Source: Chloroflexota bacterium (GTDB lineage: Bacteria; Chloroflexota; UBA11872). From it: DNA of 64,000 nt. The translations under genes were made by a program, and so were the position numbers. Below are positions 36,005-43,784 of this stretch, piece by piece. The stretch covers positions 49,437-113,436 of the forward strand of contig JAJECS010000031.1 in the NCBI GenBank assembly GCA_022821905.1, read 5' to 3'. Under the pieces are notes generated by a model. The model was not told the DNA's origin, ran no database searches, and was given only the letters and a program-made list of their open reading frames with translations. Position 1 is the first letter of the stretch. Every line of letters begins with the position of its first letter.

Positions 36005-38836
36005 ATGACCGTTGATTGGGCAATCGTCCCGGGATTGCTGCTGCTGGCGGCGGAACTCGTCGCGCTCGCCGCCGTGGGCTACGTCGTCGCCCGCACCGTG
36101 CTCCGGCAGAGCGACGAGCGCATGGCCCTGGCCCAGGGTCTGGTGGTGGGGCTGGCGCTATGGGGCTTTGTCGTCAACGTCGTCCTGTACGTCATCCCGG
36201 GGCCGGCGGGAGTGATCGCCGCCTGGGTCCTCACCCTGGCGCTCGGCGCCGGCCTCGTCTGGCGCAGCCGTCACCCGCTGCGGCCGGCGCTGCGCACGTC
36301 GGCGGTCTTCCTGGCCGCGGTTCTGGCGCTCCTTTGGGTGGCGCTGGCATGCCGCCAGATGCTGTCGCTCTCCGACTGGGAGATTCATCTCGGACTGGCG
36401 GCGTCGATCCGGGCTGGGGGATTCCCACCGGTGCTCCCGTGGCAGCCGGGAATGCCCGCGCCGTATCACTACGGCGTCGACATGCTCATCGGACTCCTGG
36501 CTCCACCGTATGGGCCCGACCTGGCGTTGCTGACGGAACTGTTGGGCTCCTACGTGTGGGTGAGCTTCGCGTTGTGCGTGGCGGCGCTGCTGCTCCAGCG
36601 CGGGTCGTGGACGGTCACCCTGGCGCTGGCGCCGCTCCTCCTGACGGCCGGCGCCTGGACGCTGGCCAGCTTCGACGACCCGCCGACCGTCGCGCTGTTG
36701 CCCCTTCCGGCGGGGGCGCCGCCGGACGATTTGCTGGCGGCGCTTGGAGAGGCCTATTGGCCGTCGCCGCGCTATCCATGGCCGGCCATTGTCGATGCGC
36801 CATTGGGGAATGTCTGGACTCCCTCCTTCCCCTTCGCGTATGCGCTGGCCTTCGTCGTGCTCGAGCGGGCGGTCGGCATGGGCCGTCGGTGGTCCTGGCC
36901 GTCGGCGCTCACGCTCGCCGTGCTGCTGGGATTCCTGGGTCTCGTCTCGGAGGCCGTTGCCCTGGTCGCCCTCGCCCTGTGGGCCCTCCTGGAAGCGGCG
37001 CCGGTCCTGGCGTCCTGGCGGGCGCGTGCCGGCAACGGCCGGGCGGTCTTGCGCGCGGCTTCGGGGCCGGTCGTCGCGGCGCTGCTGCTGGCCGTGAGCG
37101 GCGGGGTTCTCACGGGGGCGCTGACCGAGGCTTCCGGCGGGGGTCTCGCTGCGAGGTGGACGGGCGACCTGGGCCGCGGTGGTCCGCTGGGAAAGCTCAT
37201 CGAAGGGCCAGACGGCCTCTGGGTCCTCGGCCTCGGCCCCCTCGTCGTTTTGGCGATCGCCGTGCTGCTGGCCTGGCGCGATCGATTGGTGTTGGCGTTG
37301 GCGGCCGCGAGCGGCGTGTTTCTGCTCGCTGGCCTCGTGCTGCACTACGACCCGTTTCCAGTGGACGTCACGCGCATGGCCGGGCATGCGCGGAACTTCG
37401 GCCTCCTGGGGCTGCTGGTGGCGCTGAGCGTTCGCCTGCCCACGTTGCGGCCCGGCTGGCGCTTCGCCGCCGGCGCGCTGGTCTTCGCCCTGGTGGTTTG
37501 GCCAACCGCCGTTGCGCCCGTCCATGCCATCGGCCTCGCTCTCGGTCGAGGACCCCACTTCGCCAATGCCGAGTTGGGACCGCAGGAGCACCGTGAGTGG
37601 TTTTTGGGGCGCTACGCGCTGGGACGCTTCACCGACGAGGAGTTCATGTCCGATCGCATGGCGGCCTACATCCGCGACCACACGGCGGCCAATGCCCGGA
37701 TCCTCTCACCCAGTCCAGGGGCCCTCACCGTCGCCACCGGACGTCCCAATGCTTCGGGCTTTGCGTCAGTCCCGCATATCGTGGCCGTGCACGGGCCCGC
37801 CTATGCCGATGCCGTCGGCATGCTGGATCCCGCAGCCATCACGCACCTCGGGTTCGACTACCTGCACGCCACGGATGAATGGCTGGCTCGCCTGCCGCCT
37901 CGCGCCCTGCGCCGCCTCGAGAATCCCGACTTCTTTGAGCTGCTCACGCGTGATGGCACCGACGCTCTCTATCGCGTGCGGCCCGCATTTCGGCAACTTG
38001 TTGCCGACCCAGCGTCGTTCGAGGCGCTCCGGCGGGCCGTGCCGGCGGACGCCGCGGTCTATCTGTCTCCCACGATCGATCGGCTGCACGCCGCGCACGT
38101 GGCGTCGGTTCTCGCCCATGCCCGGCTGTTCGGCGAGGTGGATTGGTCGAGGCTGCATGCGCTGCGAGTCCCGGCGCAGGCTGCACCGCTTGGCGGGCGA
38201 GCCCCCGACCTCGTGGTGACGTCCGCCAGGGCCGCCCCATCCTCGTTTCCCCTGCTTGCACAGCGACGGCCGGTGTGGGCGAATGACGAAATCGCCGTGT
38301 ACGCTCCCGGCGGCGCCATCAGCCCCATCGCTCCGCCCCAGCCGCCGACGTTCAGCGTCCGTCTGTCCAATGTGCACCAGGATGACGCACGCATCGCCTT
38401 CACCCTCACCTTCGCCGATCGGGCGCCCGAGCGATGGGAAACTCAAGACTGGAAGGTCGTCCCGGCGGACACGTCCGCGCCCTGGGCGTTTCCGCTGCAA
38501 TCGCTGAGCGATGCCGGGCGCCCCTACGAGTCCGCGCAGTGGTTTGGCGGCCAGGTCCTCTCCGGGTTCAGCCTTGCGAGCCACGTCTACACGTACGACC
38601 CCCTCGAGCGCCGTCTGAGCCAGCAAGGCAGTGACGGCCGGTTCAGTGCTCAGCAAGCCGGCGGCGGCCCGCTGGCCCCGGGTACATGGATGCTGGTCAT
38701 CGGCCTGCAGCGCGGACCGCCTTGGGCCCGGGAGGAATTGGCGCTTATCCCGGTCATGCAGATTGTCGTCACGGACGCTGGTGAGGTCACCTACGCTGTC
38801 TTCGAGGGCGCCCTGAGCGTGACGCCGGCCGAATAG
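36005..38836 (+). CDS. Large polytopic membrane protein with C-terminal soluble domain, unknown function
   Basis: A 943-residue protein with about 12-14 hydrophobic helices in the first 520 residues and a soluble C-terminal half. The loop after helix 4 (SDWEIHLGLAASIRAGG) has an acidic residue where GT-C glycosyltransferases place theirs, and PYHYGVDML recalls the YYYLGY motif of the DUF2298 protein at the left of the window. I therefore suspect a distant DUF2298/GT-C relative acting at the cell surface, but the family is not recognised. It is divergent from the PBP gene, with only about 150 bp between the plausible starts, so they may share regulatory DNA. Confidence 0.7.
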   Translation: MTVDWAIVPGLLLLAAELVALAAVGYVVARTVLRQSDERMALAQGLVVGLALWGFVVNVVLYVIPGPAGVIAAWVLTLALGAGLVWRSRHPLRPALRTSAVFLAAVLALLWVALACRQMLSLSDWEIHLGLAASIRAGGFPPVLPWQPGMPAPYHYGVDMLIGLLAPPYGPDLALLTELLGSYVWVSFALCVAALLLQRGSWTVTLALAPLLLTAGAWTLASFDDPPTVALLPLPAGAPPDDLLAALGEAYWPSPRYPWPAIVDAPLGNVWTPSFPFAYALAFVVLERAVGMGRRWSWPSALTLAVLLGFLGLVSEAVALVALALWALLEAAPVLASWRARAGNGRAVLRAASGPVVAALLLAVSGGVLTGALTEASGGGLAARWTGDLGRGGPLGKLIEGPDGLWVLGLGPLVVLAIAVLLAWRDRLVLALAAASGVFLLAGLVLHYDPFPVDVTRMAGHARNFGLLGLLVALSVRLPTLRPGWRFAAGALVFALVVWPTAVAPVHAIGLALGRGPHFANAELGPQEHREWFLGRYALGRFTDEEFMSDRMAAYIRDHTAANARILSPSPGALTVATGRPNASGFASVPHIVAVHGPAYADAVGMLDPAAITHLGFDYLHATDEWLARLPPRALRRLENPDFFELLTRDGTDALYRVRPAFRQLVADPASFEALRRAVPADAAVYLSPTIDRLHAAHVASVLAHARLFGEVDWSRLHALRVPAQAAPLGGRAPDLVVTSARAAPSSFPLLAQRRPVWANDEIAVYAPGGAISPIAPPQPPTFSVRLSNVHQDDARIAFTLTFADRAPERWETQDWKVVPADTSAPWAFPLQSLSDAGRPYESAQWFGGQVLSGFSLASHVYTYDPLERRLSQQGSDGRFSAQQAGGGPLAPGTWMLVIGLQRGPPWAREELALIPVMQIVVTDAGEVTYAVFEGALSVTPAE

Positions 38837-38960
38837 GCGCCGTGAGGCTGCGGAGCCCGAGGCCCTGCGCCAGGCAGTACCGCCGTCGATCGGCTACTTG
38901 GGGGCGATCTACGCACAGGCGCTTAGCGTGACGCCCATTTCATAGGCTCGCTCTCGATTC

Positions 38961-40028
38961 ATGGCCCGTGCCGGTTCCGCCGCCCAACCATCCTCAAGTA
39001 CCCTCGCCAGGCAACCTCGCCGCAAACCGGACGCTGTCGTGAGCGAGATCCGCATCGGCCTCATCGGATTCGGCGCGTGGACGCGCAGCGCCTATATCCC
39101 GGCGCTGCGCTTGGACGGTCGCGCCGCGGTGACGGCCGTGGCGGCGCCCAGCGCTGCCACGCGCGACCGCGCCCTGGCCGAGCTCGGGCCGGGAATCGCC
39201 GTCTTTCCCTCGGCGCCTGAACTTCTCGCCGCCGCCGACCTCGACGCCGTCACGGTCGCGGTGCCCGATCGGGCGCACGAGCCGGTGCTGACGGACGCGC
39301 TGGCGTCAGGCCTGCCGCTCCTGTTCGAGCCGCCCGTGGCTTCCGACCGGCCCGGCGTGGAGCGCATGCTGGATTCGCTCCGCACCGCGCCGCAGCTCGT
39401 GCATCCCGACCTGGAGCTCTCCTACTTGCCCGTCGTCGCACGCCTGCGCGAGGCGCTGGACGCCGGCGCCATCGGTCAGCCGCGCACCGCGACGGTGCGG
39501 CTTCAAGCCGGGTGGGGCCATCCGCCGCGGCACGAGCTGAGCGTGGTGCACACGCTGGCCGGCTGGTATTTGGACATGCTGGACCGCGTGCTCGGTCGCA
39601 CGGCGCGCCGCGTGTTGGTGCTCAACGGCCAGGACACGCCCGGGCTGATGCAGTCACGCGCCATCGCCCACCTGGACTATGGCGACGTAATGGGCACGTT
39701 CCAGGTCAACATCGGCGCGGTTGGGCCGCTGCGCATCGACGTGGAAGTGAACGGGACGGACGGCGACATCGTCTGCGATCCGCTGGCCGGGAATTGGCGC
39801 CTGCGCACGCGGGAGTTGCCGCACTGGAGCCTGGCGCGGCAGCCGGCCCTGGAACCGCCGGCCGGGTGGCCCGGCGTCCACGAATGCCTGCGCGCCTTCC
39901 TCGACGCCGTCGAACAGGGCGCGGCAAGCACCGGCATGCGCGACGCGATCATCCGCCAGCACCAGGTCGGCCTGGCCGCCGACCGGTCGTGCGAGTCCGG
40001 TACCTGGGAAAACGTCCGGGAGATCTAG
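38961..40028 (+). CDS. Gfo/Idh/MocA-family oxidoreductase
   Basis: A protein of up to 355 residues. The NAD(P)-binding Rossmann core begins IRIGLIGFGAWTRSAYIPALR and shows the family VTVAVPDRAHEPVL segment. The EKP motif of the family appears as FEPPVAS, i.e. the catalytic Lys position is not Lys, which may reduce or alter dehydrogenase activity. The first ATG is at 38961; GTG 39039 (VSEIRIGLIG) removes a 26-residue Ser/Arg-rich leader unlike the family and may be the real start. The substrate, probably a sugar or inositol derivative in relatives, is unknown. Confidence 0.78.
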   Translation: MARAGSAAQPSSSTLARQPRRKPDAVVSEIRIGLIGFGAWTRSAYIPALRLDGRAAVTAVAAPSAATRDRALAELGPGIAVFPSAPELLAAADLDAVTVAVPDRAHEPVLTDALASGLPLLFEPPVASDRPGVERMLDSLRTAPQLVHPDLELSYLPVVARLREALDAGAIGQPRTATVRLQAGWGHPPRHELSVVHTLAGWYLDMLDRVLGRTARRVLVLNGQDTPGLMQSRAIAHLDYGDVMGTFQVNIGAVGPLRIDVEVNGTDGDIVCDPLAGNWRLRTRELPHWSLARQPALEPPAGWPGVHECLRAFLDAVEQGAASTGMRDAIIRQHQVGLAADRSCESGTWENVREI

Positions 40029-40063
40029 TCGCGCCCTTTTTTCATTGCGAGCGCAGCTCGTCT

Positions 40064-40093
40064 GTCATTCCGAGCGCAGCGAGGAATCTAAGG
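40064..40093 (+). repeat. Dispersed GTCATTCCGAGCGCAGCGAG repeat
   Basis: The cleanest copy of the family seen at 788-869 and 16456-16486, lying between two convergent genes. A partial, degenerate copy (TTCATTGCGAGCGCAG) lies just before it, from about 40041. Confidence 0.75.
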
Positions 40094-40133
40094 CGCCAGC
40101 CTCGGGCACACCGCCCCTTACCTAGGGGAGCCT

Positions 40134-40739
40134 CTACGCCGAGTGCGCGTTGTCCCCTTCCAGGGCCTCCTCAAGCGCCGCCCGGTCGTCGGGCGGCAGG
40201 TCCAACTCCAGCGCCAGGTCGCGCGCCGCCGGCGACATCTTGCGCCAGGTCTTCCGCACGATGTCGGCGATCTTGGACGCCGGGTGTTGCGCGCGCAGGT
40301 CGGCGAACTGCGTCTCCAGGAAGACCAGGCAGAGCCCGTCCTCCAGCGTTTGCGCCTCGGGGTCGCGCTTGAGGTTGTGCTTGCGCACGAGCTGCTGCAC
40401 ACGCGCGATGTCATCGGCGCCGTAGCCGGCCTCATCCAAGACTCGCCCAACCTCGTCCGCGTGCATGGCCTGCAGCGCCGTGCGCCAGCGCAGATAGCCC
40501 TTCCTACCGCTCGGATAGTCGTCGCGGGGGATGGTCCAGCGCCGAATGTGGTGCGCCCGCGCCGCCAGCAGCAGCGCCTCGCCGGCGTCGGGGCGCAGGC
40601 GCCGGACCCAGGCCGAAAGCATCGCGGCGTGGGTGAGCTCCTTGGGGCGGGACTCGCCATTGACGGTCAGCGTGTGCGGATCGTCGGCGTTGGCCGCGTC
40701 GATGCGCCGGATGGCGTCCTGAAATCGCTCGGTTTCCAC
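40134..40739 (-). CDS. DUF4202 domain-containing protein
   Basis: A 201-residue cytosolic helical protein matching DUF4202, recognised by FQDAIRRIDAANADDP, the His-containing AARAHHIRRWTIPRDDYPSGRKGYLRWR block, and VQQLVRKHNLKRDPEAQTLEDGLCLVFLE. The spaced His and Asp residues suggest a metal-binding HD-like arrangement, but the function is unknown. The start is taken as GTG 40739 (VETERFQDA), which matches the family length; the frame continues upstream as a shadow over the next gene. It is divergent from the flavoprotein gene, 53 bp away. Confidence 0.8.
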   Translation of the reverse strand: METERFQDAIRRIDAANADDPHTLTVNGESRPKELTHAAMLSAWVRRLRPDAGEALLLAARAHHIRRWTIPRDDYPSGRKGYLRWRTALQAMHADEVGRVLDEAGYGADDIARVQQLVRKHNLKRDPEAQTLEDGLCLVFLETQFADLRAQHPASKIADIVRKTWRKMSPAARDLALELDLPPDDRAALEEALEGDNAHSA

Positions 40740-40792
40740 GGTCGAATTCTCGCACGGGTCGTCGCGCCGCTGCTCGGGTATGGTGCCGCACG

Positions 40793-41884
40793 ATGAGCGA
40801 ATCGGCGGCGGATGTCGTGATCTGCGGGGGCGGTGTGTTGGGCGCCGCCCTGGCCTACGAGCTCGCCGGGCGGGGCGCGCGGCCGCTGCTGATCGAGTCA
40901 CGCGCCATCGCGTCGGGCGCCAGCGGCAAGGCCGCCGGGCTGCTCTCGCCGGCGTCGGACGCGCGCGCCGCCGGTTCGTTGGGCCCGCTGTGGCGGGCAA
41001 GCCTGGCGCGGCATCACGCACTGGTCCGCGAGTTGGAGACCCTCGGATCGCCCGGCTACGGGTTTGCGGAAAGCCCCTCGCTGCTCGTCGCCGCCGACGC
41101 CGCTGAAGCCAGGACCCTGCGGGAGGCCGCCCCGTCCCAGTGGCTGGAGCCCGACGAGGTGCGCGCCCGCTGCGCCTGGATCGACGGCCCCGTCGAAGGC
41201 GGCCTGCTGCGCGAAGCGAGCGCCGAGATCGAACCCGCCGCCTTCACCGGAGCGCTGATCCATGCCGCCGAGACCCGTGGCGCGCGCATCGAGCACGGCC
41301 GGGTAACCGGGCTGAGGCTCACCGGCCGCAGCGTCACCGGGGTGCGGCTGGACGGCGACGTCATTCGCACCGACACCGTCGTGCTGGCCATGGGGCCCTG
41401 GACGAGCGCGGCGGGCGAATGGATCGGGAGCCGCGTGCCCGTGACTCCCCTGAAGGGCCAGATCCTGCGGCTGCGACTTCCGCCCGCCGCGGCCGAAACC
41501 CGGTTTTCGGATACGGATGGCAACTACATGGCGCGCAAGGCCGACGGCCTGGTCTACGTCGGCACCACCGAAGAGCGCGTGGGATTCGACGAGGCGCCGA
41601 CCGTCGCAGCTCGACGCCGGATTCTGCGCCAGGCCGGACGCTTCGTCTCCGCCGTGTCGGGGGCCGAGATCGAGGAGCAAACGGCCTGCCTGCGCCCGCT
41701 CTCACCCGACGGCCTGCCGATCCTGGGCCCGGCGCCGGGGCTTTCCGGCGCGTTCATTGCCACCGGCCACGGACGCGCCGGTCTGCTGCTCGCCCCCGGC
41801 AGCGCCGCCGCGTTAGCCGCTCACATCGCCGGCGAATCTCCCACCATCGACCTGACGCCCTTCGACCCCGCCCGATTCGGCTGA
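40793..41884 (+). CDS. FAD-dependent D-amino-acid/glycine oxidase-like protein (DAO family)
   Basis: A 363-residue flavoprotein with the dinucleotide-binding motif VVICGGGVLGAALAYELAGRG, the ESRAIASGASGKAAGLL segment typical of DAO-family enzymes, and a C-terminal GLPILGPAPG and ATGHGRAGLLLAPGSA block contacting FAD. Relatives oxidise glycine (ThiO), sarcosine, or D-amino acids. No thiamine genes are adjacent, so the substrate is unassigned. It starts at ATG 40793 and stands alone. Confidence 0.83.
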   Translation: MSESAADVVICGGGVLGAALAYELAGRGARPLLIESRAIASGASGKAAGLLSPASDARAAGSLGPLWRASLARHHALVRELETLGSPGYGFAESPSLLVAADAAEARTLREAAPSQWLEPDEVRARCAWIDGPVEGGLLREASAEIEPAAFTGALIHAAETRGARIEHGRVTGLRLTGRSVTGVRLDGDVIRTDTVVLAMGPWTSAAGEWIGSRVPVTPLKGQILRLRLPPAAAETRFSDTDGNYMARKADGLVYVGTTEERVGFDEAPTVAARRRILRQAGRFVSAVSGAEIEEQTACLRPLSPDGLPILGPAPGLSGAFIATGHGRAGLLLAPGSAAALAAHIAGESPTIDLTPFDPARFG

Positions 41885-41927
41885 GCGACGCCTTCCCACG
41901 CTGCACGCAGCGCGGGCCGCCGGAGCC

Positions 41928-42188
41928 TTAGTCCAAGCCGAGGTTACGTAGCCGTTTGTCCAGGTCGCCGCGGACGGCGTCGACGTACTCGGCGCCGGTG
42001 AAGCCTCGGTCGCTCCACAGCCCGGCGCTCGCGCGGAGCGCACGCAGCTTGTCTGCGGTCGACATGGTTCCAAACGTACGCCGCACGGCGCGCCGGATCA
42101 GTTCCGACCGGGAGGCGCCGGTGGCGCGGGCGGCATCATCGAGGAGCGCGAGTTCCTGGTCGCCAAGGTAGACCTGAGTTCGTTTCAT
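41928..42188 (-). CDS. Ribbon-helix-helix (CopG/VapB-like) protein, apparently orphan antitoxin
   Basis: An 86-residue protein with an N-terminal beta-strand [12 protein letters not shown] and a helix-helix unit ([25 protein letters not shown]) characteristic of ribbon-helix-helix DNA binders. The C-terminal part ([19 protein letters not shown]) is typical of VapB antitoxins that pair with PIN toxins. No PIN gene follows on this strand: the flavoprotein gene converges only 43 bp away. The start ATG 42188 is used; ATG 42206 is in frame. It lies 57 bp beyond the 3' end of the selenocysteine tRNA. Confidence 0.78.
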   Translation of the reverse strand: MKRTQVYLGDQELALLDDAARATGASRSELIRRAVRRTFGTMSTADKLRALRASAGLWSDRGFTGAEYVDAVRGDLDKRLRNLGLD

Positions 42189-42244
42189 CGCGCTCCGAGA
42201 CCCCACATGGCGTCACTCGACATCGGCCCACCACGACCCGCGCC

Positions 42245-42342
42245 TGGCGGAGGTGCATGGGAGTCGAACCCACCTAGGACGCTGACCAGCGCCCCACAAC
42301 GGTTTTGAAGACCGCGAGAGCCACCCGGCCCCTTCCACCTCC
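42245..42342 (-). tRNA. selC: tRNA-Sec (anticodon UCA)
   Basis: Read on the minus strand, the sequence folds into a selenocysteine tRNA. An 8-base acceptor strand (GGAGGTGG against GCACCTCC, last pair mismatched) and a 5-bp T stem around TTCGACT give the 13-base Sec-type acceptor/T helix. The D stem is 6 bp with a GGGT loop. The anticodon loop CTTCAAA has TCA at 42306-42308. A long variable arm (7-bp stem, GGTC loop) is present. Position 73 is G, as in known tRNA-Sec, followed by encoded CCA (42245-42247). The size, long arm and UCA anticodon rule out ordinary tRNA-Ser or tRNA-Leu. Confidence 0.9.
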
Positions 42343-42426
42343 AGCGCCACGCTAGCAGGTTCGCCGCTTACCATGACAAGCGGGCGAACGTGTTGGCTTC
42401 AAGAGTCCGGCACCGGAGGGAGGCCT

Positions 42427-42777
42427 ATGGCCCGTGACTCAACCGTCACGCTGTCGCAGACGGCGTATGACGCCCTGATCGCTCGAAACGAGGAGCTTGA
42501 AGACCGGCTGGCCGCGATTGAAGCGGACGACGGGAGCCGGATCCCGCATGCGGTAGCGCTTGCCATCATGCGTGGTGAGCGCCCGCTGGCCGCATTCCGG
42601 CGACATCAAGGCCTCACGCTGCGCGTCCTTGCCGAGCGGACGGGCATTGCCGCAAGCTACCTGTCCGAAATCGAGCGCGGGCGCAAGCCGGGCTCGGCGG
42701 CGGCGCTGTCCCGCATCGCCGCCGCGCTGGACATCACCGTGGATGCCTTGTTGAGTGACGCAAGCGAGGTCTGCTAA
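42427..42777 (+). CDS. XRE-family helix-turn-helix regulator
   Basis: A 116-residue protein. The N-terminal third is helical and acidic (DALIARNEELEDRLAAIEADDG), resembling the start of many HTH-type antitoxins. The C-terminal two-thirds form a Cro/CI-type HTH (LRVLAERTGIAASYLSEIERGRKPGSAAALSRIAAALDI). The start ATG 42427 follows GGAGGGAGG. Its stop shares one base with the ATG of the Mrr-like gene (TAATG), so it is likely the controller of that nuclease gene. Confidence 0.85.
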   Translation: MARDSTVTLSQTAYDALIARNEELEDRLAAIEADDGSRIPHAVALAIMRGERPLAAFRRHQGLTLRVLAERTGIAASYLSEIERGRKPGSAAALSRIAAALDITVDALLSDASEVC

Positions 42778-43652
42778 TGGCCGAAATCACCCGGCGTCGA
42801 AATGGTGAGATGACCCAGGCTCTTTTTGGAGTCCTGGCAGACGCGCCGGACGGGCTGGCGGCCCGGGAGGCCGTCGACCGCGTGGAGAAGGTCCTCAAAC
42901 CGACACCATTCGAAGACAGCGAGTACCCGAATCGCCCAGGCGTGCGTCGTTTTCCGAAAATTCTCCGCTTTGTGACCATTTGGCTGGTGAAGGCCGGATG
43001 GATGGTCAAGCGGCGGGGAACTTGGTCGATAACCGAGGACGGGACGAGCGCGCTGGAGCGGTTTCCAGATCCTGAGGCCCTCTTTCGCGAAGCGGACCGT
43101 CTATATCGGAAGTGGCGCGCCGAGCAGCCCGACCCCGAACCAGATGAGTCAGAGCCTAGCTCGGTGTTGATCCTTGAGGAGGCTGAAGAGAACGCGTGGA
43201 GAGAGATCAAGGACTATCTCGCCGCGATGAACCCATTCGATTTCCAGAGCCTTGTCGCCGGACTCCTGAAGGCCATGGGCTACCACGTCCAATGGGAGGC
43301 GCCCCCAGGACCGGATCGAGGGATCGACATCGTAGCGTCGGCCGACCCTCTCGGCGCGGCGTCCCCGCGGCTCAAGATCCAGGTCAAGCGACGCGCAGAC
43401 AGGATCAATGTTGATGGACTTCGTGCGTTCTTGGCCGTGCTCGGGGACGATGACATCGGCATCTTCGTAGCGGCTGGCGGTTTTACCCGTGATGCCGAGT
43501 TGGAGGCACGTACCCAGGAGCGTCGCCGGATCACCCTTGTCGATGTTGATCGCCTCGTCAGCTTGTGGGTGGACAACTACGACCGGCTCGACGAAGGCGC
43601 GCAGCAACTCCTGCCGCTGCGGCCGGTCTTCTTCCTCGCCCCAGAGGTGTAG
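42777..43652 (+). CDS. Mrr-like restriction endonuclease
   Basis: A 291-residue protein with an N-terminal Mrr_N-type winged-helix domain (TQALFGVLADAPDGL, then FPKILRFVTIWLVKAGWM) and a C-terminal Mrr catalytic domain of the PD-(D/E)xK fold. The catalytic residues are visible as the Glu/Phe-rich NPFDFQSLVAGLLKAMGYHV, Asp in PDRGIDIVAS, and Gln-x-Lys in LKIQVKR. Mrr enzymes are type IV restriction nucleases that cut methylated foreign DNA. The gene is coupled to the XRE gene upstream and lies beside selC, a classic site for island insertion, though no integrase is present. Confidence 0.87.
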   Translation: MAEITRRRNGEMTQALFGVLADAPDGLAAREAVDRVEKVLKPTPFEDSEYPNRPGVRRFPKILRFVTIWLVKAGWMVKRRGTWSITEDGTSALERFPDPEALFREADRLYRKWRAEQPDPEPDESEPSSVLILEEAEENAWREIKDYLAAMNPFDFQSLVAGLLKAMGYHVQWEAPPGPDRGIDIVASADPLGAASPRLKIQVKRRADRINVDGLRAFLAVLGDDDIGIFVAAGGFTRDAELEARTQERRRITLVDVDRLVSLWVDNYDRLDEGAQQLLPLRPVFFLAPEV

Positions 43653-43784
43653 ATCGCTTTCGGCCGCTAGCGAACTCGACGCGCTGCGGCTGGTAGATCA
43701 CGCGAGGCGGCCGGTCGTTGGGCGGATGGCGCGAACTAGGCGACCTCTGCGGTAGCTTGGCGGGTCCCGCCGCCGCGAACGCCC

